Below, piece after piece: positions 1 to 12,229 of a DNA stretch of 64,000 bases. Under the pieces are notes generated by a model. That model was not told where the DNA came from, ran no database searches, and saw only the letters and a list, made by a program, of their open reading frames with translations. The translations under genes and the position numbers were made by a program. How positions within the stretch are numbered: the first letter of the stretch is position 1; each line of letters begins with the position of its first letter. Source of the DNA: Dolomedes plantarius (taxonomy: Eukaryota > Arthropoda > Arachnida > Araneae > Dolomedidae); NCBI GenBank assembly GCA_907164885.2, contig OU015490.1, positions 99,964,257 through 100,028,256 of the forward strand. Reading direction: 5' to 3'.

Positions 1-235
1 AAACAAAATTTATGACGCTAAAACCGTCGTCGCGAGTTATAAATCAAGAGTTGCAAAGCAGCCACATGATAACTTATTTTTCTTACCATCGACCTATTCT
101 GAATAGAGTTATGACTCATCCTTCTCTTCGTATGTAGGAATTTTATTTTAAAAAAAAAGAAGAGGTAAGCAACGATAAGTAATCCTATGTTAATAACCCG
201 CGGTAATTTCGTTAGAAGAGCTACCTGAAGTTTTA
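1..235 (-). repeat. Dispersed repeat fragment, partner of 45,796-46,170
   Basis: This stretch reads as the reverse complement of the two sides of the block at 45,796-46,170. Shared landmarks are the GCGAGTTATAA segment near 32-42 and the AACGATAAGTAATCCTA segment near 169-185, which reappear inverted at about 46,130 and 45,838. The copy here lacks the long TA microsatellite seen in the partner. It is non-coding and the family was not recognised. Confidence 0.55.
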
Positions 236-425
236 GCTTTTTCGTCGTCCTCAGAAAATAGAGCAAACTAACACAATTTCAAAATATACATTTTATTTAG
301 GTGGGAAATGTGTGTGCACCTGATTTTCGGCACTTAACCTTTAGCTTACGGAACCTATTTTTCCGATTCCTCCTTTAGAACGGGAATTTTCATACTCCCT
401 TTGTAAGAACGGCCGTTAAGAGGGT

Positions 426-448
426 TATATATATATATATATATATAC
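426..448. repeat. Short (TA)n microsatellite
   Basis: Uninterrupted TA dinucleotides directly beside the 3' side of the Tc1-like transposase relic. Confidence 0.85.
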
Positions 449-479
449 AAGGAACAAATCGAATGTGTCAGTTTGGTAT

Positions 480-940
480 AGGAAAAGTACCTTTAATATG
501 ACTATGATCCCCCCGAGAAGCAATACAGCACCTACAACGATGTGTGATGCTGTCATTTATGCGGTTTATGAGTTCGGTAGGAAGTGAGAGCCAGTGCTCT
601 TGCAAAGCAGATGAAAGCTGGGCTAGGGTCCTAGGAGGAGGATTGAGAGTAGCTATACGTCTCCTAAAGCGTCCCAAACATGCTCGATAGGATTCGGGTA
701 CGGTGATCGAGCCTGCCACTCCATGCGCTGAATTGTTTCCTGCTCAAGATAAGCATCCACGATGCGAGCCCTGTGCGGTCTCGCGTTAACGTCTGTAGCA
801 CGAAAGAATCACCTATTGCCCCGGCATAAGGGCGCATATAAGCATCAAGGATGTCATCTCTATAGGTGTGAGCATTCACATTTCCACGGGGAAAGACATG
901 GAGGTCTGTGCGTCCACCCAAAGAGTATTGCTCAGCATAT
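480..940 (-). pseudogene. Tc1-like transposase relic (C-terminal half)
   Basis: Read on the minus strand, two overlapping frames give consecutive parts of a Tc1/IS630-type DDE transposase. The upstream part (about 921 to 690) has RTDLHVFPRGNVNAHTYRDD and RPYAGAIGDSFVLQ. The downstream part (about 719 to 486) has ATLNPPPRTLAQLSSALQEH, LPTELINRINDS and CIASRGDHSHI, the usual C-terminus of arthropod Tc1 transposases. The region between them, where the second catalytic Asp and the third acidic residue should lie, is out of frame, so at least one frameshift is present. The N-terminal DNA-binding half is missing beyond about 940. No terminal inverted repeats were found, and the 3' side runs into a TA microsatellite. 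It is a dead fragment. Confidence 0.8.
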
Positions 941-1042
941 TTTACTTAACAACATATTCAAATTTTAAGAAGATTGGCCTAGTTTTGAACGTGTTATCCT
1001 TCTTTTTGTGATTTTTCCTTAATTTTTGATAACTAGTGTATG

Positions 1043-1376
<334 letters not shown>

Positions 1377-1479
1377 ACAATATTTGCATATCTTTCCAGA
1401 CGATAATGTTTAAAACGTTCGCCTCGCATATCGCGTCATGTATACGCGCGCGCCATGGAATGACGTTAAGCCGCCGTTG

Positions 1480-1526
1480 AACTGGTATTTAAAAGGCTGC
1501 ATCTTGCAGCTACCGGTAGTCTTCGT
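1480..1526 (+). promoter_or_regulatory. Candidate TATA-type promoter of the transposase
   Basis: A TATTTAAAAG motif lies about 40 bp before the first ATG, in the gap between the left inverted repeat and the gene. Position and sequence suit a core promoter. No transcript evidence is available. Confidence 0.4.
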
Positions 1527-2606
1527 ATGGTGGCCATGTACTCCGTTCGTGACTACTGCGACATGTACTTGATGTACGGCCGATGTAATGGAAATGCCTT
1601 ACGAACTGCTAGGGAGTATTCCCGTCGATATCCGTCCCGCCGTCCTCCCGATGTCAACGTCATCCGTAGGCTGGACGACAGACTGCGAAATACGAGAAGC
1701 GTCTTGCCAACAGCCAATCTGCACGATACTGGAAGACCGCGGAGCGGCCTGACGGTAGTACAGGCGGAAGCAATACTGCAGCGGGTAGAAGAGACGCTCG
1801 AGGTAAGCACACGCGTATTAGCCCGTGAGATGACTTCGAGTAAAAGTACTGTGCACAGGCTTTTACGGTCTGAGAGGCTACACCCATTTCGGTACACAAC
1901 CGTGCAAGGTCTGATACCAGATGACTTTCAGAAACGCGTGGCCTTCTGTGAATGGTTGTTGCAGCAACAGAACACAGATAATGGTTTCATTGCACATATC
2001 CTGTGGACTGATGAATCATGTTTCACTCGTGATGGGGTATTTAACCATCACAACAGCCATATGTGCTCCCAGGTCAATCCGCATGCAATCCGGCCGCAGA
2101 AACATCAGGAACGTTGGTCTCTTAACGTGTGGACCGGCATACTCGGGGATCGCCTGCTAGGACCATATCTTTTGCCTGAACGGCTCTCGGGACAGTCGTA
2201 CTTGGTGTTTCTCAATGAGGTCTTAACCGAGTTCCTCGATGACATACTATTAGCGGCAATACAGGGACTTTGGTTCCAGCATGATGGGGCTCCGGCGCAT
2301 TTCTATGCTCCTGTACGTGGTTGGTTGGATATGGAATACCCCGGCCGCTGGACCGGACGTGGGGGTCTGGTTCTATGGCCGCCACGTTCGCCAGATCTTA
2401 CACAATTGGATTTTTTCCTATGGGGCCATCTCAAGGAACTGGTGTATCGAGACGTAGTGACAACACAAATGGACTTAGTTGCTCGTCTGCATGCTGCTTG
2501 TACTTCGGTGGACCCCGCGATGCTGCAACGTGTGATGACAGCCATTCCACGGCGTGCTCAAGCCTGCCTTGAAATGCACGGCGGACACTTTGAACATCTG
2601 CTTTAA
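1527..2606 (+). CDS. DD41D mariner-like transposase, intact
   Basis: A 359-residue open frame with no stops, the only gene in its element. It would cut and paste the element by binding the terminal inverted repeats. The N-terminal 120 residues carry helix-turn-helix-type DNA-binding sequence (NALRTAREYSRRYP, GRPRSG linker, STRVLAREMTSSKSTVHR). The DDE/D domain shows D162 in LWTDESCF, D253 in WFQHDGAPAH and D295 in SPDLTQLDFFLWG. There are 41 residues between the second and third Asp. That D-D41-D spacing differs from DD34D mariner and DD34E Tc1 and matches the basal DD41D group (rosa/Visitor type), as far as I know it. A second Met at residue 4 is an equally good start. All catalytic residues are present, so the enzyme could be active. 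The distinction from other DD-spacing groups rests on my residue count. Confidence 0.9.
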   Translation: MVAMYSVRDYCDMYLMYGRCNGNALRTAREYSRRYPSRRPPDVNVIRRLDDRLRNTRSVLPTANLHDTGRPRSGLTVVQAEAILQRVEETLEVSTRVLAREMTSSKSTVHRLLRSERLHPFRYTTVQGLIPDDFQKRVAFCEWLLQQQNTDNGFIAHILWTDESCFTRDGVFNHHNSHMCSQVNPHAIRPQKHQERWSLNVWTGILGDRLLGPYLLPERLSGQSYLVFLNEVLTEFLDDILLAAIQGLWFQHDGAPAHFYAPVRGWLDMEYPGRWTGRGGLVLWPPRSPDLTQLDFFLWGHLKELVYRDVVTTQMDLVARLHAACTSVDPAMLQRVMTAIPRRAQACLEMHGGHFEHLL

Positions 2607-2618
2607 ATTGTGCATGCT

Positions 2619-2792
2619 GTTGATATGTTCAATAAAGTGTTTTTTCTTGCACTGGCAGTGACGACATACTTTGTTTTTCGTATTTTTCTCGTAAACTATG
2701 GATCGTACAGGAACGCTTCTTTTGGGCAGTTTTTATGTACTCCCAACGAGGAATCTAGCTGTGCAGAGTTTATGCGGTCGTTTTGGGACACC

Positions 2793-2795
<3 letters not shown>
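2619..2795 (-). repeat. Right terminal inverted repeat of DD41D element
   Basis: Begins 13 bp after the transposase stop codon and mirrors 1197-1376 with few mismatches. It holds AATAAA at 2631-2636, which could serve as the polyadenylation signal. Confidence 0.92.
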
Positions 2796-4101
<1,306 letters not shown>

Positions 4102-4878
4102 CTAGCTGAATACCCGTACTTCGCTACGGAGTACATTCAAATTAAGTACAACGGTCAATATATGCAATTAATGTCAAAGAAAAAAATATATATTTATAAT
4201 AAATACGACGATCAATGTATGCAATTGGTGTAAAGAGAACAAAAATATATATTTAAAAAAATCATAACGGATATTTTTATAGACATAATAATGTAGAAGA
4301 AAATATTCAAAATAAATCTAATCAAAGAATATAGTGCAGTTAATATAGTACAGTTTGAGGAACATATCTTTCACTGTATTTTAATATTTTTTCGGATAAT
4401 GTCCAATCGTCTGTCGCATTAGCGAGAAAAAAAAAAGAATTTTTTTGTCTATTTCGTTGTTATGCAAGTGACACAAAATTAGTTTAAAGTATCGGAAAAA
4501 GAAAAGAAACCACGTGATCAGCACTTAATAAATTAAATTCTAAAAATTAATCTTTTAAAATTCACCAAAAATCAGAAAATGGAGGTAAAGATTCGAAAAA
4601 GATATTGTAAAGGAATTTTCATGATCTGTCTCGTGATATAAATTTTTATAACCCTCAGATTATTATTTTAAATGCAAACTTTAAAAAAGTTACAAAAACA
4701 TATTGAAAATTTAATTTTAAAAAATCTAAGAAGAATTTTTCAAAAATCTTTCTTAGTGCACCCCTACACTATAAGAAGAATCGCCATGCAAAATTTCAGC
4801 CCTTTAGGTCCAGCGGTTTGGCCTGCGCGTTGTATGTCAGTCAGTCAGTCAGTTACGGAACTGTTTTATATATATAGA
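4102..4878 (-). mobile_element. Non-autonomous Helitron-1, copy A
   Basis: On the minus strand it begins TCTATATATATAAAACAG and ends with the hairpin CCGTAGCGAAGTACGG, a short spacer and CTAG, the TC...CTRR layout of Helitrons. It is preceded by A at 4101 and followed without any gap by copy B. No protein is encoded. A (CAGT)n run sits just inside the 5' end. A shared segment GTGCACCCCTACACTATA near 4757-4774 identifies the family. Confidence 0.88.
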
Positions 4879-4958
4879 CTAGCTGAAAACCCGCACTTCG
4901 CTACGGAGTACATTCAAATTAAATACAACGGTCAATGTATGCAATTAATGCCAAAAAA

Positions 4959-4994
<36 letters not shown>

Positions 4995-5579
4995 AATACG
5001 ACGATCAATATATACAATTGATGTAGAAAAAAATATATATATATTTATAAAAAAATCATAAGGGATATTTTTATAGACAAAATAATGTCCAATCGTCTGC
5101 CGCATTAGCAAGGAAAAAAAAATTTTTTTGTCTATTTAGTTGTTATGCACGTGACGATAAATTTATTTAAAGTACCAGAAAATGAAATCACGTGATCAGC
5201 ATTTAATAAATTAAATTCTACAAATTAATCTTTAAAAATTCACCAAAAATCAGGAAATGGAGGTAAAAATTCGAAAAAAATTTCATTTTGAAGGAATTTT
5301 TATGATCTTTCTCGTGATATAAATTTTATAACCCTCAATGTATTATTTTAAATGCAAACGTAAAAAAAAGTTTAAAAAACATCTTAAAAATTTAATTTAA
5401 AAAAATCTATGATGAATTTTTGAAAAATCTTTCTCAGTGCACCCCTACACTATTAGAAGAATCGCCATGCAAAATTTCAGCCCTTTAGGTCCAGCGGTTT
5501 GGTCTGTGCGTTGTATGTCAGTCAGTCAGTCAGCCAGTGAATGAATGAGTCGGTTACGGAACTGTTTTATATATATAGA
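4879..5579 (-). mobile_element. Non-autonomous Helitron-1, copy B (tandem with A)
   Basis: Same family and orientation as copy A. Its CTAG end abuts the TC end of copy A directly, and its own 5' end is followed by T at 5580. A and B therefore share a single A/T target site as a head-to-tail dimer. It is about 75 bp shorter than copy A because of internal deletions. Confidence 0.88.
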
Positions 5580-7758
5580 TTAAAACCCAAAACCAAATCG
5601 AGAGTTGTAACTATTGCTTATGGTAACGCTTGCCCGAACTGTTTTTGCTACCTTGAATACTGTAAGAATAAGAATACTTATTGCAGAGATTTTGCTTTAA
5701 TGATTGAGTGGCGATCGCAAGTCTGCAGCCGAATCCCGCACTGCAAACGATTATTTATATTTTTTTATATGTTACAAATATATATTATTAAATAAGATGT
5801 CAAACAGTCTTAAAAGTTTACATTGCTTCCATACGGTTTTACCTATATATATGTTTCAGACTGAGTTTTCAAAATTAGAAGCTATAAATACCAAACAATA
5901 TTGATAAGAGAATTACAGGCTTACCCTTCATTAATTTTTTCATGAATAATTTAGTTTTATATAAATAAATGAAGTTTATGATTTTCAATGTTTTAATAGG
6001 TTTTGTTTGGCTTGGAGCACTACGGACAAATTTTTTCTAAACGATGGATAATTAGACCGGGACCTACAGTTTAAAGTCGATTCCGAATGGCTTCAAATAT
6101 CCATGCGAACAATGTTTTAATAGGAAGCTTATAATTTTAACATCATGCTTTTTTTAATTCTATTTTTTGTTAATTTTTACCTAAATGAAATACAAATGTT
6201 CAATATTTAAATATGAAGTTTTATTCACATGAGGTTTTGCAAAAAATAAGTGTAGATGCTAAGGAAGACATTTTTTTAAAATTCGTTTTATGCAGAGTAA
6301 ATAAATACCCATTTTGAAATAGTTTCTCAAAATTTGCTAATTTCGTTTTTCTATTCTTTTGTTAAAATTTTCCTGATTTAAAAAAAAATATAAAACTAAT
6401 AAATTTTCATTGGGTCGTATGATTTTTATAAAAAGAAAATGGGTCGCAAAATGATTGCGCACCGGTGGTCTAAGTAATGTTAACAATGAGTTTTTTTTGC
6501 TCCAACCACAAACTGACAAAAGAGCCTTGACAGAATGCGGCGTGTTATAAGGAAAACACTAATTCAATTAATAAGAATTCATTCTGAAATGTTTGATTTT
6601 TCAATCTCCAATAGATCAATAGATCCAGTGTATTGTCTATACCTTATTAATGTTTATAAAATTTGAGTTTATAATAATACGATGTAATATAGAATTTCGG
6701 ATCTCATTCTGATGACGAAGTTGGCCTGTAATCTTCACTGTAAAAACATACAAACTTAAGGTCGGCTGTCAAAAATATATTCATTTAATTAAAATAAAAG
6801 ATTTGAGTAGATCAATTTTAAAATCATGAAACGCAACTAGAAATTAGAATTCCCAAAACATATTCTTGTTATCCATTTCTCGACAAAGGCAAAGAAGGAA
6901 AGATGGTTTTCTAAAGAAATAAATCAATCAGTTTTTGCAGATCCTCTTTCATTTGACTATTTCCGACTTGATCCAGGTATTCGGTCTATTTTTACATTGA
7001 ACTCTTCCGACTTATTTGCACGCTGGCACGGCAGAGTTCGATTCGCCTTTGCCTGCCTAATCAATCCATCACTGGTTAATCTGAAGACATTATACGCCAG
7101 TTCAGGGATTACCACATCCTTCTGCTACTGTGGTTGCCGTCCCTATGTAGCCAACCACGCCTCCTTTCCTGTTGCGACAACCACAAATAATAGAGCGCCA
7201 GCTAGAAAGAGAGAAATCACATTTTTTTTTCCCTTCGGCCCACGTTCTCTTGTCAAGTAAGGTTTCTTGGTGTCTTATTTCGATCGGAAGCTTCCAACAA
7301 GGCTAATCCAGGATTAACTGGCGTCAAAGGAACACCGCGAAAAGGGCATTTTTCTGAAAAAATGTCGTTTTTAAAAATCGGGAGTTTTTGCACATCCCCC
7401 GGACTGAATTGCTGTTTTGGAAGCCCTGCTTGGTGCGTCGGGGCATCAGATTTTCAATCTAAGTGTCCAAGATTTATTGCGTCGAGGGTTACTTCTCCAT
7501 TGTTGATCTGACACTTCAGCGGTGATTTAAGGTTAAAATTAATAGCGATCGCTCTAAGTCTGATGTGAAAATAGGGTTTTGTAATTTTAAATCCGAGGGG
7601 GAATTTTCATTTTGAAATTTTTTACATCGTGTATGTGGTGGGGTCAAGGGGTTATGTTCGAGCTCTACCATAAGTTCTTTAGATTATCCGATTCCGAATC
7701 TTTACATGAAATTATAACAGCTTAAGACTCCCCGTTTTAAAGCTTATTATAAAATTAA
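5580..7758. other. Unassigned AT-rich DNA
   Basis: No recognisable gene or repeat. A slightly GC-richer patch at 6990-7560 contains an 87-codon open frame (6997-7260) with balanced composition but no domain I recognise, and its spelling does not suggest a conserved protein. Confidence 0.5.
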
Positions 7759-8545
7759 CTAGCTGAAAACCCGTACTTCCCTACGGAGTACATTCAAATT
7801 AAATACAACGGTCAATGTATGCAATTAATGCCAAAAAAATAATAAATAAAAAAATAAATATATATATATATATATAATAAATACGACGATCAAAGTTTAC
7901 AATTGATGTAAAATATATATATATATTTATAAAAAAATCGTAAGGGATATTTTTTATAGACAAAATAATGCAGAAGAAAATATTCAAATTAAATCTAATA
8001 GGACATACTTAAGAATAGTACAGTTTGAAGAACATTTCTTTTACTGTATTTTAATATTTTTTTGGATAATGTCCAATCGTCTGCCGCATTAGCAAGGAAA
8101 AAAATTTTTTTTTTGTCTATTTAGTTGTTATGCTCGTGACGATAATTTTATTTAAAGTACCAGAAAAAGAAATCACATGATCAGCATTTAATAAATTGAA
8201 TTCTAAAAATTAATCTTTAGAAATTCACCAAAAATCAGAACAACGAGGTAAAGATCGAGGAAAAGATTTCATTTTGAAGGAATTTTTATGATCTTTCTCG
8301 TGATATAAATTTTATAATCCTCAAACTATTGTTTTAAATGCAAACTTCAAAAAAAGTTACAAAAACAACTTAAAATTTTAATTTTAAAAAATCTAAAAAG
8401 AATTTTTCAAAAATCTTTCTTAGTGCACCCCTACACTATAAGAAGAATCAGCATGCAAAATTTCAGCCCTTGAGGTCCAGCGGTTTGGTCTGTGCGTTGT
8501 ATGTCAGTGAGTCAGTCAGTTTCGGAACTGTTTTATATATATAGA
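7759..8545 (-). mobile_element. Non-autonomous Helitron-1, copy C
   Basis: 787 bp. It has the same ends as copies A and B and is inserted between A (7758) and T (8546) with no target duplication, as expected for a Helitron. The hairpin stem has one change (CTTCCCTACGG on the plus strand). Confidence 0.88.
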
Positions 8546-8561
8546 TTATTCAAAATGTTCG

Positions 8562-9266
8562 TACATTTGAACCCCGTTATAGCGAACCTGGTATATAACA
8601 AACTCACGGATATACCGAACGAAAATTTTGGTCCCGCCGTTGTCCTATTGTACGTAATTTAATTAGTACAGTCAAACCCCGTTATAACGAACTTCAAGGG
8701 ACCAAAAGTTTTGTTCGTTTTATCCGGTGGTTCGCTATATCCGAGCCGTCAAGAAAAATGCTAGTTTACAAAATGAGCTAGTTTACAATGCTGAGTTTAC
8801 AAAATGTATAACTTATAGATTGCAATGTGTATTCAATAATGATGTAGTAAAAAAAATGATAAAACCTATTAAAAATGATCATTAATGAATTAAATCGACT
8901 AAAATCGATTACATTAAACTGACACAATACTAATTAAATTATGTACAATAGGAAAATGGTGGGACCAAAATTTTCGTTCGGTATATCCGGGAGTTCTTTA
9001 TATACCGGGTTCGCTATAACAGGCGTTCGAATGTATTGAGTCAGTTTAATGCAATCGATTTTAGTCGATTTAATTCATCAATGATCATTTTTAATAGATT
9101 TTATCATTTTTTTAATACGTCATTATTGAATACACATTGCAACGAATGAGTTATACATTTTGTGAACTCTAGCATTTTTCTTAACGGTTCGGATATAGCA
9201 AACCACCGGATAAAGCGAACAAAACTTTTGGTCCCTTGAAGTTCGTTATAACGGGATTCGACTATA
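8562..9266. repeat. Two interleaved inverted-repeat (pogo-type) MITEs
   Basis: Two sets of inverted repeats overlap in an A-B-A'-B' order. A (8562-8667, starting TACATTTGAACCCCG) pairs with A' (about 8930-9035). B (8669 to about 8925, starting CAGTCAAACCCCGTTATAA) pairs with B' (about 9040-9264). B/B' is flanked by TA. The CAGTCAAACCCCGTTATAACG ends resemble pogo/Tigger MITEs. No coding capacity. The interleaved order suggests one element inserted into, or recombined with, a related one. Confidence 0.75.
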
Positions 9267-9689
9267 TTTCATCACCATCGTAGTCACTCTCGATCACTGT
9301 CGTAGAAGATCTACTCGAGTACTAGTACTTTAGGCCACTTTTTAAAGTTTTCATTATTGTAATACAATATAAGTATTTTCTCAGCTGTTATGAGACTTTC
9401 GATGGGACTTTTACAACTTAAATGATAGTCGTATTAAAGCGTTTCTTTAACTGATGAATATTTTAAATAACTAAGTTTCGCAAAAACTTTGGTGGGGAAT
9501 CACAGCTCAAAAGATGGTCATATTATATCCTTCACCAACCGGATGAGACGAGAAAACTTGTATCCAATACAAAAATTCGTGTTCCCATGTTTGTAATACA
9601 CAAAACAAAGTATCGTTTCAAAAAATAATATAACTTTCTGAAGAGATTCTAAAGAGAACATCTTCCACTTAATATTTATATATATTATT

Positions 9690-9790
9690 TGCAGGTACAG
9701 TACGATGGTGTACCTGCACCATTGTACTGGTATTGTACTGGTAGTATTGTACTGGTAGTATAGCACCATTGTACTGGTAGTATAGGTGAC
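9690..9790. repeat. Short minisatellite (TTGTACTGGTAG)n
   Basis: Several imperfect copies of a roughly 12-bp unit containing TTGTACTGG, mixed with CACCATTGTACTGG variants. Non-coding. Confidence 0.75.
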
Positions 9791-11394
9791 TGGCACCATT
9801 GAAAAATAAAATTTAGTAAAGTATTTTCTCACATTTCTTCATGGTATCATAGAAGGGCAACGTTAAAAAAAAGGATTTTCACAAGCACAAAGCTGTATTT
9901 TGGGCAGATACTGAATTTTTTTTAAGTTCTTTAGATGGAAATTGAAAATTTTTCTCATCTTTTAATGTTATTTTTTTTATTAGGCTCACAAAAATATTCT
10001 TCATAACTTAGATGTATCTTCGAATAAATTGATCTTTACATAAGAAATAAAATGACCAGATCTATGCAAAAATTCATTTAAAACATAAATTACTCTATAT
10101 TTCCATTTTAAAAGCACATTTTAAAAATTAATTGTTTTTAAAATTAATAACAATAACCTATTCTGTTTAATCGATCGTATTGATTACATGAAACAAAAAA
10201 CTGGATTATCATTATAATATCTGCCGAAGATTTTAAACATAGTAGCAGAAAGTCCGCTGATGGACTCATATCTCATACCACTAGATAAAATTTTCATGTT
10301 TTTCATACACAACGTAACTAGTGTAATACTCAAGAGAAAGTCTTCTACTTACAAACTTTATAATTTATAGCTTCATTTGCAAGCACAAGCTTTGAAAATT
10401 TTTAAAAATCTTTTACCTGTTTTCTTAATTGTACAATGATATAATTAAACAAGATTTTTTTCCGAAGAAAAGAAATTTTATTGTGTACAATGATGAATTT
10501 TAAAAAAAAAATTCTTAAAAATTTTGAGGATTTTTTTCCTTTTCAAAATGTTGATTTTTTGTTATTTTTATTTTACAGAACTATCGTAAATTAATTCAGA
10601 CCTTGATTATGCAGTTAATTGGCTAATTTACGTGGAGAAAAATGAATTAATTAAGCGAACACATCTAGGAAAAAAAATTAATTAAAAGCATAAATTGCTT
10701 TATATTTCCTTTTAAAAAATCATCTAATGATTTTTTGCAAGTCCATTAGTAGTTCTATTTAATACATTTTACTGACTACAGGAAAAAACCAAAATCGTTA
10801 TTATCATTAATGTTGCAGCATTTTAAATACACAAACATATCCTGGAACTACCAACTGAAAACACCAGTCTCTAGATTTAAACCTCCTAAAGCACAATGGA
10901 CAAAAACTGGAATCTAAAACTTGAAGCAAAAATATTTTTCAAAGCAGCAAATGAAGTTCGAATACCAGTACAATGAAACAAGTTAAAAACCTAGTTGAAT
11001 ATTTGCCTGACAGATCCATCAGCTATTTAAGCTTATTGTAATGCGTCAAATTATTATAAAATTCCAAAATGTATGTTTTTTGATTTTGATTTAGTTGAAT
11101 AGTAAAGCTCCAATCAAATTTGTGATTATTTTTCTAAAATTAATTTTTGACTAATTTTATACTAATTTTTGCATTTAGTCTAACCATTTTATTCGTGCAA
11201 TCCATTTTATGGTAGTCATAAAAATTTAATAGAAATAATTAAATGTGCCCGTTCATTTTGCGATTCATGGTTTACTTGATTCATGGAAGTTATAAGGTCG
11301 ATCTAATGATCGATTAACAATAATCGATCATTGTATTTAGATAAAACCAAAGAAACTACCAAAAAAATGCTAAATTCAGCATAAACCATTACTA
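9791..11394. other. Unassigned AT-rich DNA
   Basis: Very AT-rich single-copy-looking sequence, with no gene or element ends seen. Confidence 0.5.
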
Positions 11395-11725
11395 CAAATA
11401 CCGCGTAGCCAGATTGCTGACTGGTTTGTTTGGAGCTGTTTATGCGAGTTGCCTTCAATGGCTCATAGCTAGATCACTTCTAAGCCTAAGCGAGTTTTTG
11501 CCTCTCTTGCATAAAGAGTTTGTTGTGTTAGTAATAGTGGATTACAGTGCAGCATAACTGGTCTGGCTTTATATATATTGTGAGTACTTGAACTTCATGT
11601 CCTTGTCTAGTGTTTATAACATTTTGTACCAGTCTAGACTCAGTATTGTTTTTACACTGCACATTATATGTGCCAAGGGAATAATAAACTTTGTTATTTA
11701 TCCATTACAAAAAGTGTCATTTCTA
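11395..11725 (+). other. Possible solo LTR or LTR fragment
   Basis: A GC-richer block with a TTTATATATA box near 11,570 and AATAAA near 11,681, spaced as in many gypsy-type LTRs. I could not define TG...CA ends or a second copy, so the identification is weak. Confidence 0.25.
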
Positions 11726-11835
11726 CTTTATTAGAGGGTGACTTCGATATACATATATCCTAGAAAAGGTAGAAGTCAGATATATCTATAAAGTTAAGAC
11801 AAAAATTTGACATTGGACGTAGATGTACGTAGGTT

Positions 11836-12222
11836 ATTTTTAAGCTTCAACTTTCTCTACATTGTTATATTCAAAATTTTACTGTTGTTAGAATTGTTCC
11901 ATATTATTACACGCAAATAATGCAGACTTAAGTGAGAGAAATTATTCAAAATATCAAAAATATTTTTAAGCTTCAACTTTATCTACATTGTTATATTCAA
12001 AATTTTACTGTAGTTAGAATTGTTCCATATTATTACACGCAAATAATGCAAACTTAAGGTAGAGAAATTATTCAAAATATCAAAAATATTTTTAAGCTTC
12101 AACTTTCTCTACATTGTTATATTCAAAATTTTACTGTTGTTAAAGTTGTTCCATATTATTACAACGCAAATAATGCAGTCTTGAGGTAGAGAAATTATTC
12201 AAAATTTCAAAAATAATTTTTA
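11836..12222. repeat. Triplicated 126-bp tandem repeat
   Basis: Three copies of a unit beginning TTTTTAAGCTTCAACTTT. The TAAGCTTC landmark falls at 11,841, 11,967 and 12,093, giving a 126-bp period. Copies differ at a few bases. The array lies directly before the 357-bp satellite. Confidence 0.9.
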
Positions 12223-12229
12223 TAAATAT

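Noticed and set aside
1553..2572. Open frames antisense or shifted within the DD41D transposase
   Set aside because: They are shadows of the 1527-2606 gene with no domain content.
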